Source: Sphingobacterium sp. ML3W (GTDB lineage Bacteria > Bacteroidota > Bacteroidia > Sphingobacteriales > Sphingobacteriaceae). From it: a DNA stretch of 64,000 bases. Positions 1 to 7,685 of this stretch are shown piece by piece. The stretch's first letter is position 1; every line of letters begins with the position of its first letter. The DNA lies in the NCBI RefSeq assembly GCF_000747525.1, contig NZ_CP009278.1, forward strand, positions 3,658,001 to 3,722,000. Direction: 5' to 3'. The translations under genes and the position numbers were made by a program. The notes beneath the pieces were generated by a model. That model searched no databases and was not told the origin of the DNA. It worked only from the letters and a program-made list of their open reading frames with translations.

Positions 1-1965
1 ACACTCTGCATACCTGCAAGTCTTCTTTATGAGGACTGGGGACTTATAAGTTATACAAATTACAAACAGAAATGCTTTAAAAGTCAACTTATTCGTGTTC
101 GTGAAGGCAGAGGAAAGGGCAATGAAGCATTATTGAGTTACCATGATCTTCCACAGGAGTATAAAATGGCATGCAAGAAAAATTTAGGTGATTATAAAGA
201 GGTTGTCGTAGTGAATCATCTTGAACCTCATATTTTACCCGATGTGAAAGCAATTGATTTTTTCGCAACACACCGCTATCCAGATGGTAGAAAACTAGAT
301 GATAAGATCAAGATTGAACGGGCTACCAACTGCTGTATTTTAAACGCTATTAAAACTCTTTTAACTGACCCAAAACAGTCGACTAAGGCTTTTGGCCCTA
401 AAAAAAGTAAAATCTGGGATAATATTTCAGATGCTGTGAATAAACTGAATGAAGGGAAAGATGAGAAAAAGTGGTTTTACAATTTACCGACTTCACCTGC
501 ACGACTTCGAAGCCGTTATAACCGTTATCTGAAAGAAGGCTATTCTTCTTTTGTGCATGCCGGTGAAGGTAATGTCAATACGATCAAAATCAAAGGGGAA
601 ATAGCTGACTATATTCTTGCGGTCTATTCACTTCCAAATAAATTCAGTGTACCTGAGTTGCTGGACATGTACCGTATGGAAATGGACAATAATGGCTGGC
701 CTTCTTTGAGTGAAGGTGCTATTAAAATGTTTTTGGATAAGCCTGAGAATGTTAGAATATGGACTTTATCACGTGATGGTAAAGATATCTATGACAAGAA
801 ATTCAAACATACAGTATCTAAAGACAAAACACGCTGGTTTCCGAATGTGTATTGGGCTATTGATGGTACCAAACTGGATCTTACTTACTATGATCCGGAA
901 AGCTCTACAAAGATGAGTGCTTACAAGCGTATCGATGTTGTATTTGATGTGCACAGTGAGAAAATAATCGGCTGGAGTCTATCGGAAACAGAATCGCATG
1001 TGGATCACTTCACTGCTATTAAAATGGCAGTACAAACAGCTGGGTACAGACCTTATCTATTGACCTATGATCAGCAGTCCGGACACAAATCTGCTAAGAT
1101 GCAGGAACTGTATAGCAGAGTAATTGCAGATGATGGTGGTACCCATTACCCTCACCGTGCATACGGACACGGTAATCCAGCAGATAAACTACACGGCATG
1201 CTACAAACTGAAGTAACAACCAAGTTATGGAACTCGGATGGTCAAGGTATAAGAACCAAGAAAGACAGTTCTCATCGTAACATGGAATATCTACAACAGA
1301 TAAAAGATAGCCTTCCGACTAAGGACGCTGCCATCAAACAATGGGAAGCTATAGTGCGCACCTGGAATGAAGGAAAACATTCAACACTCCTTGTTGAGCG
1401 TAATAAGCTTTATCAGGAAGAAATGCCGGTGTCTGAAGAAATCCAATTGGAAGATATCATGAAGTATATCTGGATCGAAGAGAAAAAACGCCCTGTTACC
1501 TATCGTGCACATGGTCTTGAACTGACGATCGACAAAAAAGACTACCTATTTGAAGTGTACGATGATGAAGGTAATATCGATATCGAATTCAGACGTAAAA
1601 ATGTCGGTGCAAAATTTATCGTTCGATACGATCCGGGTAGCCTGGATACATTTATCCAATTGCTTCAAACGAATCAGGCTGGTGAAAAATTCCTTGTAGC
1701 CTATGCAGAACCAAAACGAAAATTCGATCCTGTTCCAGCAACGATGCGCGACGGTGAGAAAGTGATATGGCAAAAAGATTTTGACGTACGTGATAAGGAA
1801 TACGAACGTGACCTGAAAGCTGTAGCTGCACTGCAACGTCGGACAGGTATCACTCCAGAGCGCATGTCCGCTGACCAAGAGTTACACATCAAAATGCATG
1901 GTAGAGTTAAGAAATCTATCAGTATGGATGTGGATAGAAAGAAATCATTATTAACCGAAATATAA
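1..1965 (+). CDS. MuA-like DDE transposase, 5' partial
   Basis: Transposase that would cut and join the phage ends during integration and replicative transposition. The frame is open from base 1, so the start lies outside the window. A TTG at 133 should not be taken as the start, because upstream codons read as plausible protein (C-I-P-A-S-L-L-Y-E-D-W) consistent with a MuA-type N-terminal DNA-binding region. Catalytic-core candidates are Asp at codon 862 (W-A-I-D-G-T), Asp at 1069 (T-Y-D-Q-Q-S-G) and an acidic residue in the block G-N-P-A-D-K-L-H-G (Asp at 1183) or L-Q-T-E (Glu at 1210). A basic C-terminal tail follows. The MuB-like gene starts 10 bases after the stop, as in Mu A-B. The family call is strong. 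Which acidic residue completes the triad is uncertain. Confidence 0.9.
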   Translation, partial: TLCIPASLLYEDWGLISYTNYKQKCFKSQLIRVREGRGKGNEALLSYHDLPQEYKMACKKNLGDYKEVVVVNHLEPHILPDVKAIDFFATHRYPDGRKLDDKIKIERATNCCILNAIKTLLTDPKQSTKAFGPKKSKIWDNISDAVNKLNEGKDEKKWFYNLPTSPARLRSRYNRYLKEGYSSFVHAGEGNVNTIKIKGEIADYILAVYSLPNKFSVPELLDMYRMEMDNNGWPSLSEGAIKMFLDKPENVRIWTLSRDGKDIYDKKFKHTVSKDKTRWFPNVYWAIDGTKLDLTYYDPESSTKMSAYKRIDVVFDVHSEKIIGWSLSETESHVDHFTAIKMAVQTAGYRPYLLTYDQQSGHKSAKMQELYSRVIADDGGTHYPHRAYGHGNPADKLHGMLQTEVTTKLWNSDGQGIRTKKDSSHRNMEYLQQIKDSLPTKDAAIKQWEAIVRTWNEGKHSTLLVERNKLYQEEMPVSEEIQLEDIMKYIWIEEKKRPVTYRAHGLELTIDKKDYLFEVYDDEGNIDIEFRRKNVGAKFIVRYDPGSLDTFIQLLQTNQAGEKFLVAYAEPKRKFDPVPATMRDGEKVIWQKDFDVRDKEYERDLKAVAALQRRTGITPERMSADQELHIKMHGRVKKSISMDVDRKKSLLTEI

Positions 1966-1975
1966 ATCGAAAGTT

Positions 1976-2851
1976 ATGACGAACGAAAATAAAATGATCA
2001 TTGCCACGGAACTACAGCGTTTGGCAGGTTCGGGGAAAATCAAATCAGTTAAATATAAATATTCTCAAGTTGAGCTCTCCGCTCGATTGGGGATCAGTAA
2101 TGCTACAGTAAGCAAAATGATATCAGGACAATGGAATACGATTTCTGATGCTATGTGGCGCAAGGTTCAGGCTATTTTGAAGATAGATATTGATTGGAAT
2201 ACCGGTGATACATCTAACTATGTCAAATTACTGGAGCTTTTGAAGGCTTCACAAGATCGTCATTTAACTGTGGGTATTTCTTTCAATGCAGGTGTTGGGA
2301 AATCACATGCTTACGTCGATTATGAACGCTACACTGGTAATGTCATTTACATTGAATGTAAGAACTATTGGAAAACAAAATCATACATCGTGAATCTTTC
2401 CAAAGCTGCTGGTCTAGTCGCTGAAGGAACTGTCGAAAGTATGATCGAATCATTTATCGATCACGTCATGGGACTCGAAAGTCCACTGATCATCATTGAT
2501 CAAATGGATAAACTGAAAGATGGTGCCTTTGACCTATTTATGGACATGTACAATGATTTATTTAGATGTACTGGCTTTGTTGTATCGGGTGTGCCTGCTC
2601 TTAAGAAACGTATTGAAAGAGGTGCTAAAAATGACAAAATCGGATATCGTGAAGTGCTATCTAGGCTACATGGCAATTTTCTTCAGCTAGATCTTCCTGA
2701 TTTTAACGATGTAGCAGCAGTTTGCATGGCGAATGGTTTGGATGATGCAGATGAAATCGAAAGAATCCACAACCTATGTGAAGGTGATCTGCGTATCGTA
2801 CGTAAAGAAGTCGCTAAATATTTTTTGTTGAACGGTAAAGAGGTAGCGTAA
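1976..2851 (+). CDS. MuB-like AAA+ ATPase, target-DNA activator
   Basis: Partner of the MuA-like transposase that would bind target DNA, deliver it to the transpososome and enforce target immunity. The 291-residue protein begins with a Cro/XRE-type helix-turn-helix (Y-S-Q-V-E-L-S-A-R-L-G-I-S, about residues 27-45), as MuB-family proteins do. A Walker A follows near residue 105 (N-A-G-V-G-K-S-H) and a Walker B near residue 172 (L-I-I-I-D-Q-M-D). Length, N-terminal HTH and position directly after the transposase all agree. The stop codon abuts the next ATG with no gap, suggesting translational coupling. Confidence 0.9.
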   Translation: MTNENKMIIATELQRLAGSGKIKSVKYKYSQVELSARLGISNATVSKMISGQWNTISDAMWRKVQAILKIDIDWNTGDTSNYVKLLELLKASQDRHLTVGISFNAGVGKSHAYVDYERYTGNVIYIECKNYWKTKSYIVNLSKAAGLVAEGTVESMIESFIDHVMGLESPLIIIDQMDKLKDGAFDLFMDMYNDLFRCTGFVVSGVPALKKRIERGAKNDKIGYREVLSRLHGNFLQLDLPDFNDVAAVCMANGLDDADEIERIHNLCEGDLRIVRKEVAKYFLLNGKEVA

Positions 2852-3493
2852 ATGGCAGGCGAAATCAAGTTAGCACCAATGTTTAGCTACAGTGACCTCG
2901 AAAGGATCAAATACAAGACAATGAAGTTCGAAGGTGATTGGGCAGATACGATTGGGGATGAAGTAGAGCTGGCAGGTGTATGGATCATATGGGGACAATC
3001 TGGTAATGGTAAAACAAAGTTTGCGCTTGAATTGGCCAAATACATTTCACGATTTGAACCTGTATACTACAATTCTTTGGAGGAGAAAAAAAAATTATCA
3101 TTCAGAAGAGCCTTACAAGTAGCCAATATAGCCTCTGTAGGAAATCGGATTCAATTTCAGTCAGAATCATTTGAAAGGATGAAACAGCGATTAAGAAAAG
3201 AAAGAAGCTTCAAGGTTGTATTTGTTGATAGTCTTCAATATTTAAGGATTACCGTCGAACAATATTTTGAATTAATTGCGGAATTCCCAGATAAACTTTT
3301 CGTTTTCACCTGTCATGCTCAAGGTTTACAACCTAAAGGTGATCTAGCTGACGAAGTAAGATTTGATGCAGATGTCAAGTTACGCGTACACCAATTCGTA
3401 GCTACACCAGTTGAAGCTACTAGATATGGAGGAAATACCCCATATGTTGTTTGGGAAGAGGGAATGCGTAAAGCTCAAATGAAACTAACGTAA
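2852..3493 (+). CDS. P-loop ATPase, RecA/KaiC-like, early phage gene
   Basis: A 213-residue protein with a Walker A at about residue 50 (W-G-Q-S-G-N-G-K-T) and a Walker B-like strand near residue 123 (V-V-F-V-D-S-L-Q-Y). The arrangement resembles the RecA/DnaB-type ATPase core. It lacks an N-terminal DNA-binding domain, unlike the preceding MuB-like protein. Its start is immediately next to the MuB-like stop, so the two are probably co-translated. A role in phage replication or transposition is inferred from position. The exact function is not recognised. Confidence 0.65.
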   Translation: MAGEIKLAPMFSYSDLERIKYKTMKFEGDWADTIGDEVELAGVWIIWGQSGNGKTKFALELAKYISRFEPVYYNSLEEKKKLSFRRALQVANIASVGNRIQFQSESFERMKQRLRKERSFKVVFVDSLQYLRITVEQYFELIAEFPDKLFVFTCHAQGLQPKGDLADEVRFDADVKLRVHQFVATPVEATRYGGNTPYVVWEEGMRKAQMKLT

Positions 3494-3506
3494 TAAACTT
3501 TCAATT

Positions 3507-3995
3507 ATGAAAACACTTACAAAAAAACTTAAAACGGCTGTTGCAAAAGCACCAAAAAAATTGAGTTTGATTGAGAAAACCAACTTACTCAATCAAACAC
3601 AGCTAACTGAGATATGTGGCATGTTGCGATGGACAGAGCAACAATATTGTGATCATCAGTTTGAGCAGTATGAAGCCTTCCTTAAGCGTGCTCTTTTTGG
3701 TGCTCATCCAAATATTTTTAATCGTGTTCGGTACTCCACTTTAATGCGCGGCCTATGGAATAATGAATGGATACGACGTAATAAAGGATTCTTACCCCTC
3801 GCTAGATATAGCATGTTCGAGGGTATGGAGGTTGACAAAAAAGGAAGATTGCATCAGGTAAGTCCTGATGAAGAGGATCTGGAACGTGTCACAGATGACT
3901 ATTACACGATCCACAATGGAAAGCTATTGTACAGTAATGAAACATTGCTTATAAAATTTCACCACGTACTTAATTTAATATACAGATCAAAATGA
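3507..3995 (+). CDS. Conserved early phage protein, unknown
   Basis: A 162-residue soluble protein with a Lys-rich N-terminus (seven Lys in the first 18 residues). It has no signal peptide, membrane segment or recognised motif. It is transcribed with the two ATPase genes, 13 bases downstream of the second. Its stop overlaps the ATG of the next small lipoprotein gene (ATGA arrangement). No function is assigned. Confidence 0.6.
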   Translation: MKTLTKKLKTAVAKAPKKLSLIEKTNLLNQTQLTEICGMLRWTEQQYCDHQFEQYEAFLKRALFGAHPNIFNRVRYSTLMRGLWNNEWIRRNKGFLPLARYSMFEGMEVDKKGRLHQVSPDEEDLERVTDDYYTIHNGKLLYSNETLLIKFHHVLNLIYRSK

Positions 3996-4159
3996 AAAAA
4001 CTAAAGTTCGCAGTCATATGCTGCATTCTGATCGTCCTGACGATTGCCTGTAAAAAGAATCCTGCTGTCGAGCCAGAGCCAATTAAACATCCTGCTAAGT
4101 GCATGGGATGTGGCGTCAGAGATAGCGCTAAAGTTGACATCAACATACACGTAAAATGA
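3992..4159 (+). CDS. Tiny lipoprotein (55 aa)
   Basis: A short gene overlapping both neighbours by 4 bases (ATGA at each junction), which supports real translation. The protein starts M-K-K-L-K-F-A-V, has a hydrophobic stretch to residue 19 and a lipobox L-T-I-A-C with Cys at 20. A short mature part follows, Pro/Glu-rich then containing a C-M-G-C pair. It would be exported and lipidated. In a phage early operon this could be an entry-exclusion or envelope protein, but that is only a guess. Confidence 0.6.
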   Translation: MKKLKFAVICCILIVLTIACKKNPAVEPEPIKHPAKCMGCGVRDSAKVDINIHVK

Positions 4160-4470
4160 AAAAAATAAAGTTCAAAATCAATCAGCATCAGCTTAAGGTT
4201 TGGATAGCATGCTTAGAACTTGGTTGGCGTGAACCTTCGAATGAAGCCCCTGCAATTGTAAGAATGGTATTTCATGCTTTATCAAAGCTGATCCATAAGC
4301 TTAAGTTAGAAGATATCATGAACAAGGCTGAATATAATTTCAGTATTGACAGTGTAGAGGGACTGGCTTTTATAGCGCATATGCAAGGATATGGGACCTA
4401 TTTGGTAAGTGAAACGGATGCTACAGTCATCAATGGAATAATCGGAATCATTGACTCTAAAACAAAGTAA
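4156..4470 (+). CDS. Hypothetical early phage protein (104 aa)
   Basis: Starts inside the end of the lipoprotein gene. Rich in hydrophobic helices without a clear transmembrane segment. The sequence L-K-V-W-I-A-C-L-E-L-G-W near the N-terminus is not a motif I recognise. It belongs to the early operon by overlap. Function unknown. Confidence 0.55.
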   Translation: MKKIKFKINQHQLKVWIACLELGWREPSNEAPAIVRMVFHALSKLIHKLKLEDIMNKAEYNFSIDSVEGLAFIAHMQGYGTYLVSETDATVINGIIGIIDSKTK

Positions 4471-4471
4471 A

Positions 4472-4777
4472 ATGGAAAATCAAAAAACACAACAAACAGA
4501 GAACAAAAAAGAAACATCTGTAAACGAATTGATCGAAATGCTTAAGCAATTGCCAAAAGATGCTATAGTTTTTGGAGTAGTGAAATCCGGTAAATCGTCT
4601 TTGGTATATGCACATGGAAACCCAATTAGTATTTCAGCAGAGCTTTGTAGCGCCCAGGATAAAGATGAAAAAGTAAAAGGTATTCTACAGGTTGCTGTAG
4701 ATGGATTTCGGTTAGCTGAAGAAACAGGTGCAATCAATTTTATTAAAAGGTCAAAAAGTAGTAGCGATGTCAACTAA
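4472..4777 (+). CDS. Hypothetical early phage protein (101 aa)
   Basis: I prefer the ATG at 4472 (M-E-N-Q-K-T), directly after the previous stop, over an upstream start at 4451 that would overlap by 20 bases. The N-terminal 20 residues are polar and probably disordered. The remainder (L-I-E-M-L-K-Q-L-P-K-D onward) looks like a small alpha/beta fold. It overlaps the following gene by 11 bases. Function unknown. Confidence 0.55.
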   Translation: MENQKTQQTENKKETSVNELIEMLKQLPKDAIVFGVVKSGKSSLVYAHGNPISISAELCSAQDKDEKVKGILQVAVDGFRLAEETGAINFIKRSKSSSDVN

Positions 4778-4973
4778 AATTTTTCAGAACGTCAATAATA
4801 GCCTGCCGGCATTAATGACAATTATCCTAATTACTCTTAAGATTTTTCAGGTTTTTGAATTAACCTGGATTGAGGTTGTAGGACCACTATTGTTTCAAAT
4901 AACATGTCTAGTAATCGCATGTATTGCAGTTTGGATCAAATCAGAAATTAGAATTAGCAAATTAAAAAGATGA
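4767..4973 (+). CDS. Small two-transmembrane protein (68 aa)
   Basis: The ATG at 4767 (M-S-T-K-I-F) is preferred to a start at 4728 that lies deep in the previous gene. Two hydrophobic segments (about residues 15-32 and 37-56) are separated by a short charged turn, ending in a basic tail (I-S-K-L-K-R). This is compatible with a holin-like or superinfection-exclusion inner-membrane protein. Its position in the early operon, far from the endolysin, argues against calling it the holin. Confidence 0.5.
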   Translation: MSTKIFQNVNNSLPALMTIILITLKIFQVFELTWIEVVGPLLFQITCLVIACIAVWIKSEIRISKLKR

Positions 4974-5620
4974 ACGATATATCAAGATTAACAGCAGATG
5001 AGCGCAAAGCACTTATGGCTGAATTAGCAAAGGAAGAAAAAGCTGAAAAGAAAAAAAGGTTAAATGCTAAAAAGAAGTATGAAAGCAATAAAGATACTTC
5101 TATCGAAGAGCTCATGGAAGAGGCTGTAGAATTGTCGCTTACAATTGCTCGTTTCAAAAAGAAAGCTCACGCCGTGATGGATATCCACCGTGAAGCAATT
5201 AACGAGTACGGTGGTATTCGATCAAATAGTCAAGGCGGTTTTACGATTGAGAATTCTCAAAACAATAAAAGAATTATGAGACGTAGAGACACGGATCCAT
5301 CTTGGGATGAGCGAGCAAATAAAGCTGTTGAGATAATTAAAGATTTTCTTTTATCAGAAGGCATCAAAAAAACTTCAGGAAAGATCCACCCAATTTTGAT
5401 GGGTTTTATTCAACGCAATAATAATGGAGATCTAGAATACGCGAAGGTAATGGAGTTGCTTGAGTACGAAGATACTTTTCAGGATCCACGCTGGGTGAAA
5501 GGTCTACAGCTGATCAAAGAAGGTTACTCCATTACCTTCAAAAAGTTTGGTTATGAGTTCAAGACCAAAGATAAAAATGGAAAATGGAACAGATTGGAAT
5601 TAAATTTTAGCAGTCTTTAA
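4970..5620 (+). CDS. DUF3164-family phage protein
   Basis: A 216-residue protein with a strongly charged N-terminal helix (K-A-E-K-K-K-R-L-N-A-K-K-K-Y), then the core L-S-L-T-I-A-R-F-K-K-K-A-H-A-V-M typical of DUF3164, a family found in the early region of Mu-like phages. The C-terminal half contains R-W-V-K-G-L-Q-L-I-K-E-G-Y. It overlaps the preceding gene by 4 bases. The biochemical role of the family is not established. Position suggests a replication or regulatory function. Confidence 0.7.
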   Translation: MNDISRLTADERKALMAELAKEEKAEKKKRLNAKKKYESNKDTSIEELMEEAVELSLTIARFKKKAHAVMDIHREAINEYGGIRSNSQGGFTIENSQNNKRIMRRRDTDPSWDERANKAVEIIKDFLLSEGIKKTSGKIHPILMGFIQRNNNGDLEYAKVMELLEYEDTFQDPRWVKGLQLIKEGYSITFKKFGYEFKTKDKNGKWNRLELNFSSL

Positions 5621-5621
5621 T

Positions 5622-5864
5622 ATGAAAAAAATTTATTTCGAAGACCAAGGTCAGGATTTCCTTTGGTGGATAATTAATATGGACGGTATAGTGACTGATT
5701 GCGGGCCATTCCAGAAACATATTTGGACAGGTAATACAGTCGTAGATCATGATCATATCAAAGTTGGTGAAACGATTGATATCCTTTTAAAATCTCCAAT
5801 AGGTATGCGAGGGCTTAATATCAGAGAAGTGAATTACAAAATTGAAAAAATAGAATCAATATGA
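5622..5864 (+). CDS. Hypothetical early phage protein (80 aa)
   Basis: Begins one base after the DUF3164 stop. Rich in aromatic residues and beta-type sequence (F-L-W-W-I-I-N-M-D-G-I-V), with no catalytic motif seen. It overlaps the next gene by 4 bases. It shares its length and an F-x-W-x-x-x-x-D-G/G-G pattern with the soluble part of the protein at 6100, so the two might be distant relatives. Function unknown. Confidence 0.5.
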   Translation: MKKIYFEDQGQDFLWWIINMDGIVTDCGPFQKHIWTGNTVVDHDHIKVGETIDILLKSPIGMRGLNIREVNYKIEKIESI

Positions 5865-6103
5865 GCATTTACAGCGAAATATCAAAAAGAATCGGATGGG
5901 ACAAGGATACTAAAGTATCCATCCCTTCTGTAGAAGATGCAAGGGATCTGCATCACGAAGTAATGGTGAACAAGTCCGAGGATGCTTACGAATCGGTCTT
6001 CAGATACCAGCGCTTTGCTCCATCTCCAGATGGTGGTGACGATGAGGTAGCAATGAGGTTCATTCACGTAGCTTATGAGGAAGGAAGGAGGTTTTTCTTA
6101 TGA
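5861..6103 (+). CDS. Hypothetical early phage protein (80 aa)
   Basis: Overlaps the previous gene by 4 bases (ATGA) and the next by 4. Contains an acidic centre (P-S-P-D-G-G-D-D-E-V-A) and an aromatic C-terminus. No domain recognised. The only support is tight packing in the operon. Confidence 0.5.
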   Translation: MSIYSEISKRIGWDKDTKVSIPSVEDARDLHHEVMVNKSEDAYESVFRYQRFAPSPDGGDDEVAMRFIHVAYEEGRRFFL

Positions 6104-6426
6104 TTTTCAAAGATGAATTACCCGTAATACTCATTTTCATGGTGGTAATGGCTGCGATTGTTTTAGCATTATTTTTTGTCAAACAATCAAAAACTCCATT
6201 AACAAAGGTGGAATTTGAAGAAAGTGATAAAAACCTAGTTACAATATGGTTAGATCTGGGCGGTATGATTGTAAAATCGGATGAGGAAAGTAATTACTGG
6301 GAAGGGCATATAGTTATAAATCCCCAAAATTTAAATGTAGGAGATCAAATGGTCATTTACAATCTATCAGAAGATGCAGTACGTCGCAGTAGTTATTTGG
6401 TACTAAAGGTGAAACAAGAGAATTAG
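6100..6426 (+). CDS. Hypothetical membrane-anchored protein (108 aa)
   Basis: One N-terminal transmembrane segment (about residues 8-27, V-I-L-I-F-M-V-V-M-A-A-I-V-L-A-L-F-F) followed by a soluble domain. The soluble part has the pattern T-I-W-L-D-L-G-G, similar in spacing to the protein at 5622. Probably an inner-membrane protein with its C-terminus outside the cytoplasm. Part of the early operon. Confidence 0.5.
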   Translation: MIFKDELPVILIFMVVMAAIVLALFFVKQSKTPLTKVEFEESDKNLVTIWLDLGGMIVKSDEESNYWEGHIVINPQNLNVGDQMVIYNLSEDAVRRSSYLVLKVKQEN

Positions 6427-6427
6427 T

Positions 6428-6640
6428 ATGCAGATACACTTCACAGACGACGAAAAAGTCGAGTTCCTTTTATCTCTAGGTTACATGATCATGGATACTG
6501 TGGAGGAATACGAGCATAATATTTATCAAAATCAATTTATCACAAAAAGCAGAGTGATAATCAAAGCTTACAAAGAAGAATTCGATGATTTAGATCGAGC
6601 ATTTGAAAAAGAAATCAAAAACAAATTATTAAACAGATAA
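6428..6640 (+). CDS. Hypothetical early phage protein (70 aa)
   Basis: Small acidic helical protein beginning one base after the previous stop and ending 4 bases before the first DGR target gene. It is not a four-helix accessory variability determinant by length or appearance, so it should not be labelled Avd. Function unknown. Confidence 0.45.
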   Translation: MQIHFTDDEKVEFLLSLGYMIMDTVEEYEHNIYQNQFITKSRVIIKAYKEEFDDLDRAFEKEIKNKLLNR

Positions 6641-6644
6641 AAAG

Positions 6645-6998
6645 ATGGATTACAGAGAGATCAACACATTCGAGAAAGCACTCGAAGTAAAAGGTGAAAC
6701 ATTGGATCAATTCAATGAGCGTACAAAGGGAATGGATATCGATACTGTCGGTTATGAAAAGGTGAAAGTCATTGTTTTTGCACTGAATGGCGGTAAACAT
6801 GTTAATCTGGGATATTTTCCTTGGTTTTATAATCCAACTGGTTCGTCTTCCTCGTTTTCGTGCTACGGCTACGACTTCGGCCACGACTGCGCGGGTGTCG
6901 GTGCCCGCCATCTTTTAGTCGATAGTGAGAGAGCAAAATTTGCGGGAAAAACATTCCCAGTGGAGTATAGTCAGTATATCAACGGTACAAACGATTAA
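6645..6998 (+). CDS. DGR target protein 1 (117 aa)
   Basis: A small soluble protein diversified by the neighbouring retroelement. An N-terminal helical domain (F-E-K-A-L-E-V-K-G-E-T-L) leads into the variable segment (residues 65-88), which starts with an invariant G-S-S-S-S-F-S. The varied residues are C-Y-G-Y-D-F-G-H-D-C, followed by invariant A-G-V-G-A-R. A 29-residue tail (A-K-F-A-G-K-T-F) resembles that of target 2. This layout occurs in small phage and prophage proteins of Bacteroidota. There is no signal peptide. It is not a tail-fibre protein, so the ligand bound by the variable surface is unknown. Confidence 0.85.
   Translation: MDYREINTFEKALEVKGETLDQFNERTKGMDIDTVGYEKVKVIVFALNGGKHVNLGYFPWFYNPTGSSSSFSCYGYDFGHDCAGVGARHLLVDSERAKFAGKTFPVEYSQYINGTND
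6838..6908 (+). repeat. DGR variable repeat VR1
   Basis: A 71-bp block aligned without gaps to the template repeat at 7496-7566. It differs at 12 positions, and all 12 are adenines in the template. The 3' end (6891-6908) forms a potential hairpin, GCGGG paired with CCCGC. This is absent from the template copy because four template adenines break it, matching the expected split between the initiation-of-mutagenic-homing site (IMH) and the template version (IMH*). Confidence 0.95.
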
Positions 6999-7000
6999 TC

Positions 7001-7474
7001 ATGGAAAATCTAACGATCAGTAAAGAAAATGCAGTTAAGGCTTTTGATGAAGCGAATGCAAAAGGTAAGCACCTATTGAAAAATCTTTTTGGAGAAAAAG
7101 TATTTGTCAAAAATATCATTGACCGTATCGATAGTTTAGAAGCAGCTCTTGCTTACAACGGTAAAACGATAGAACGATTCAACTGGGAAACTGAGCGCGA
7201 CACAGATGCTCAAAAAGCAGATAAGGAGATCGAGGAAATCGCTTTGGCTTTACGTGAAGGTAAAGAACTTGCAATGGATCAAAGATGGTACTATCCATAT
7301 TTTAAAAGAGATGCTGGTTCGTCTTCCTCGTTTTCGTTCTGCGACTTCATCTACGGCAACGACGGCGCGGGTGTCGGTGCCCGCCGCTCGGTGGATACAT
7401 CGGAAAAAGCAATCTATATGGGTAAGCAATTCATTGCTATTTACAATAGATCTATAGGACCAAATAAGAAATAA
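7001..7474 (+). CDS. DGR target protein 2 (157 aa)
   Basis: Second diversified protein, a paralogue of target 1 with about 40 more N-terminal residues. Shared features are the A-L-x-x-x-G-x-T helix, a W-Y-Y-P-Y-F block before the variable segment, invariant G-S-S-S-S-F-S, varied residues (F-C-D-F-I-Y-G-N-D-G), invariant A-G-V-G-A-R and a tail with G-K-Q-F. It starts 2 bases after the stop of target 1 and ends just upstream of the template repeat. Two targets served by one template gives two independently variable proteins from one operon. No secretion signal. Confidence 0.85.
   Translation: MENLTISKENAVKAFDEANAKGKHLLKNLFGEKVFVKNIIDRIDSLEAALAYNGKTIERFNWETERDTDAQKADKEIEEIALALREGKELAMDQRWYYPYFKRDAGSSSSFSFCDFIYGNDGAGVGARRSVDTSEKAIYMGKQFIAIYNRSIGPNKK
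7314..7384 (+). repeat. DGR variable repeat VR2
   Basis: 71 bp, gap-free against the template, with 11 differences, all at template adenines. VR2 and VR1 differ from each other at 9 positions, again all template adenines. The last four differing template adenines are G in both variable repeats, restoring the GCGGG/CCCGC hairpin at 7367-7384. Confidence 0.95.
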
Positions 7475-7476
7475 TA

Positions 7477-7581
7477 ATGAAGGTCGTGTGCTGTACTGGT
7501 TCGTCTTCCTCGTTTTCGTACTACGACTACAACTACGACAACGACAACGCGAATGTCAGTGCCCACAATGCTAATAAATAA
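7477..7581 (+). other. 34-codon open frame enclosing the template repeat
   Basis: ATG at 7477, two bases after the target 2 stop, to TAA at 7581. It runs through the template repeat in the same frame as both variable repeats. The codons at variable sites are AAC, TAC and GAC, the usual adenine-bearing codons of DGR templates. It could be translated by coupling, or it could be the remnant of a third target copy that became the template. Translation is not demonstrated. Confidence 0.3.
7496..7566 (+). repeat. DGR template repeat (TR)
   Basis: 71-bp template containing 17 adenines, of which 13 lie in the variable part and four (template positions 57, 58, 63, 70) distinguish the 3' IMH* from the IMH of the variable repeats. 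The first 24 bases are identical in TR, VR1 and VR2 and contain no adenine. Its RNA would be copied by the adjacent reverse transcriptase with errors at adenines. Confidence 0.95.
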
Positions 7582-7685
7582 TAATAACAGCACAGACCTT
7601 ACCGTAAGGTAAAAAAACACTAATTCCTTGCAGGGCGTTGGTAGCTCAACCGAGCGAAAACGACCTTTTAAGCAAAGGCGCAACA
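7567..7685 (+). ncRNA. DGR spacer, probable structured RNA between TR and RT
   Basis: The 119 bases between template and reverse transcriptase hold three hairpins: 7596-7610 (ACCTT/AAGGT), 7644-7655 (GCTC/GAGC) and 7664-7678 (CCTTT/AAAGG). In characterised DGRs (Bordetella phage BPP-1) the corresponding spacer is part of the template RNA and is needed for priming. A role here is inferred from position and structure. No Avd gene is present in the gap. Confidence 0.6.

Noticed and set aside
133..1965. TTG at 133 as transposase start
   Set aside because: The frame is open back to base 1 and reads like protein, so the gene is simply cut by the window edge.
7640..7680. tRNA-like arms (D-arm and anticodon-arm like hairpins) upstream of the RT
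   Set aside because: No acceptor or T arm can be formed and the segment lies in the DGR spacer, so it is listed as spacer structure only.
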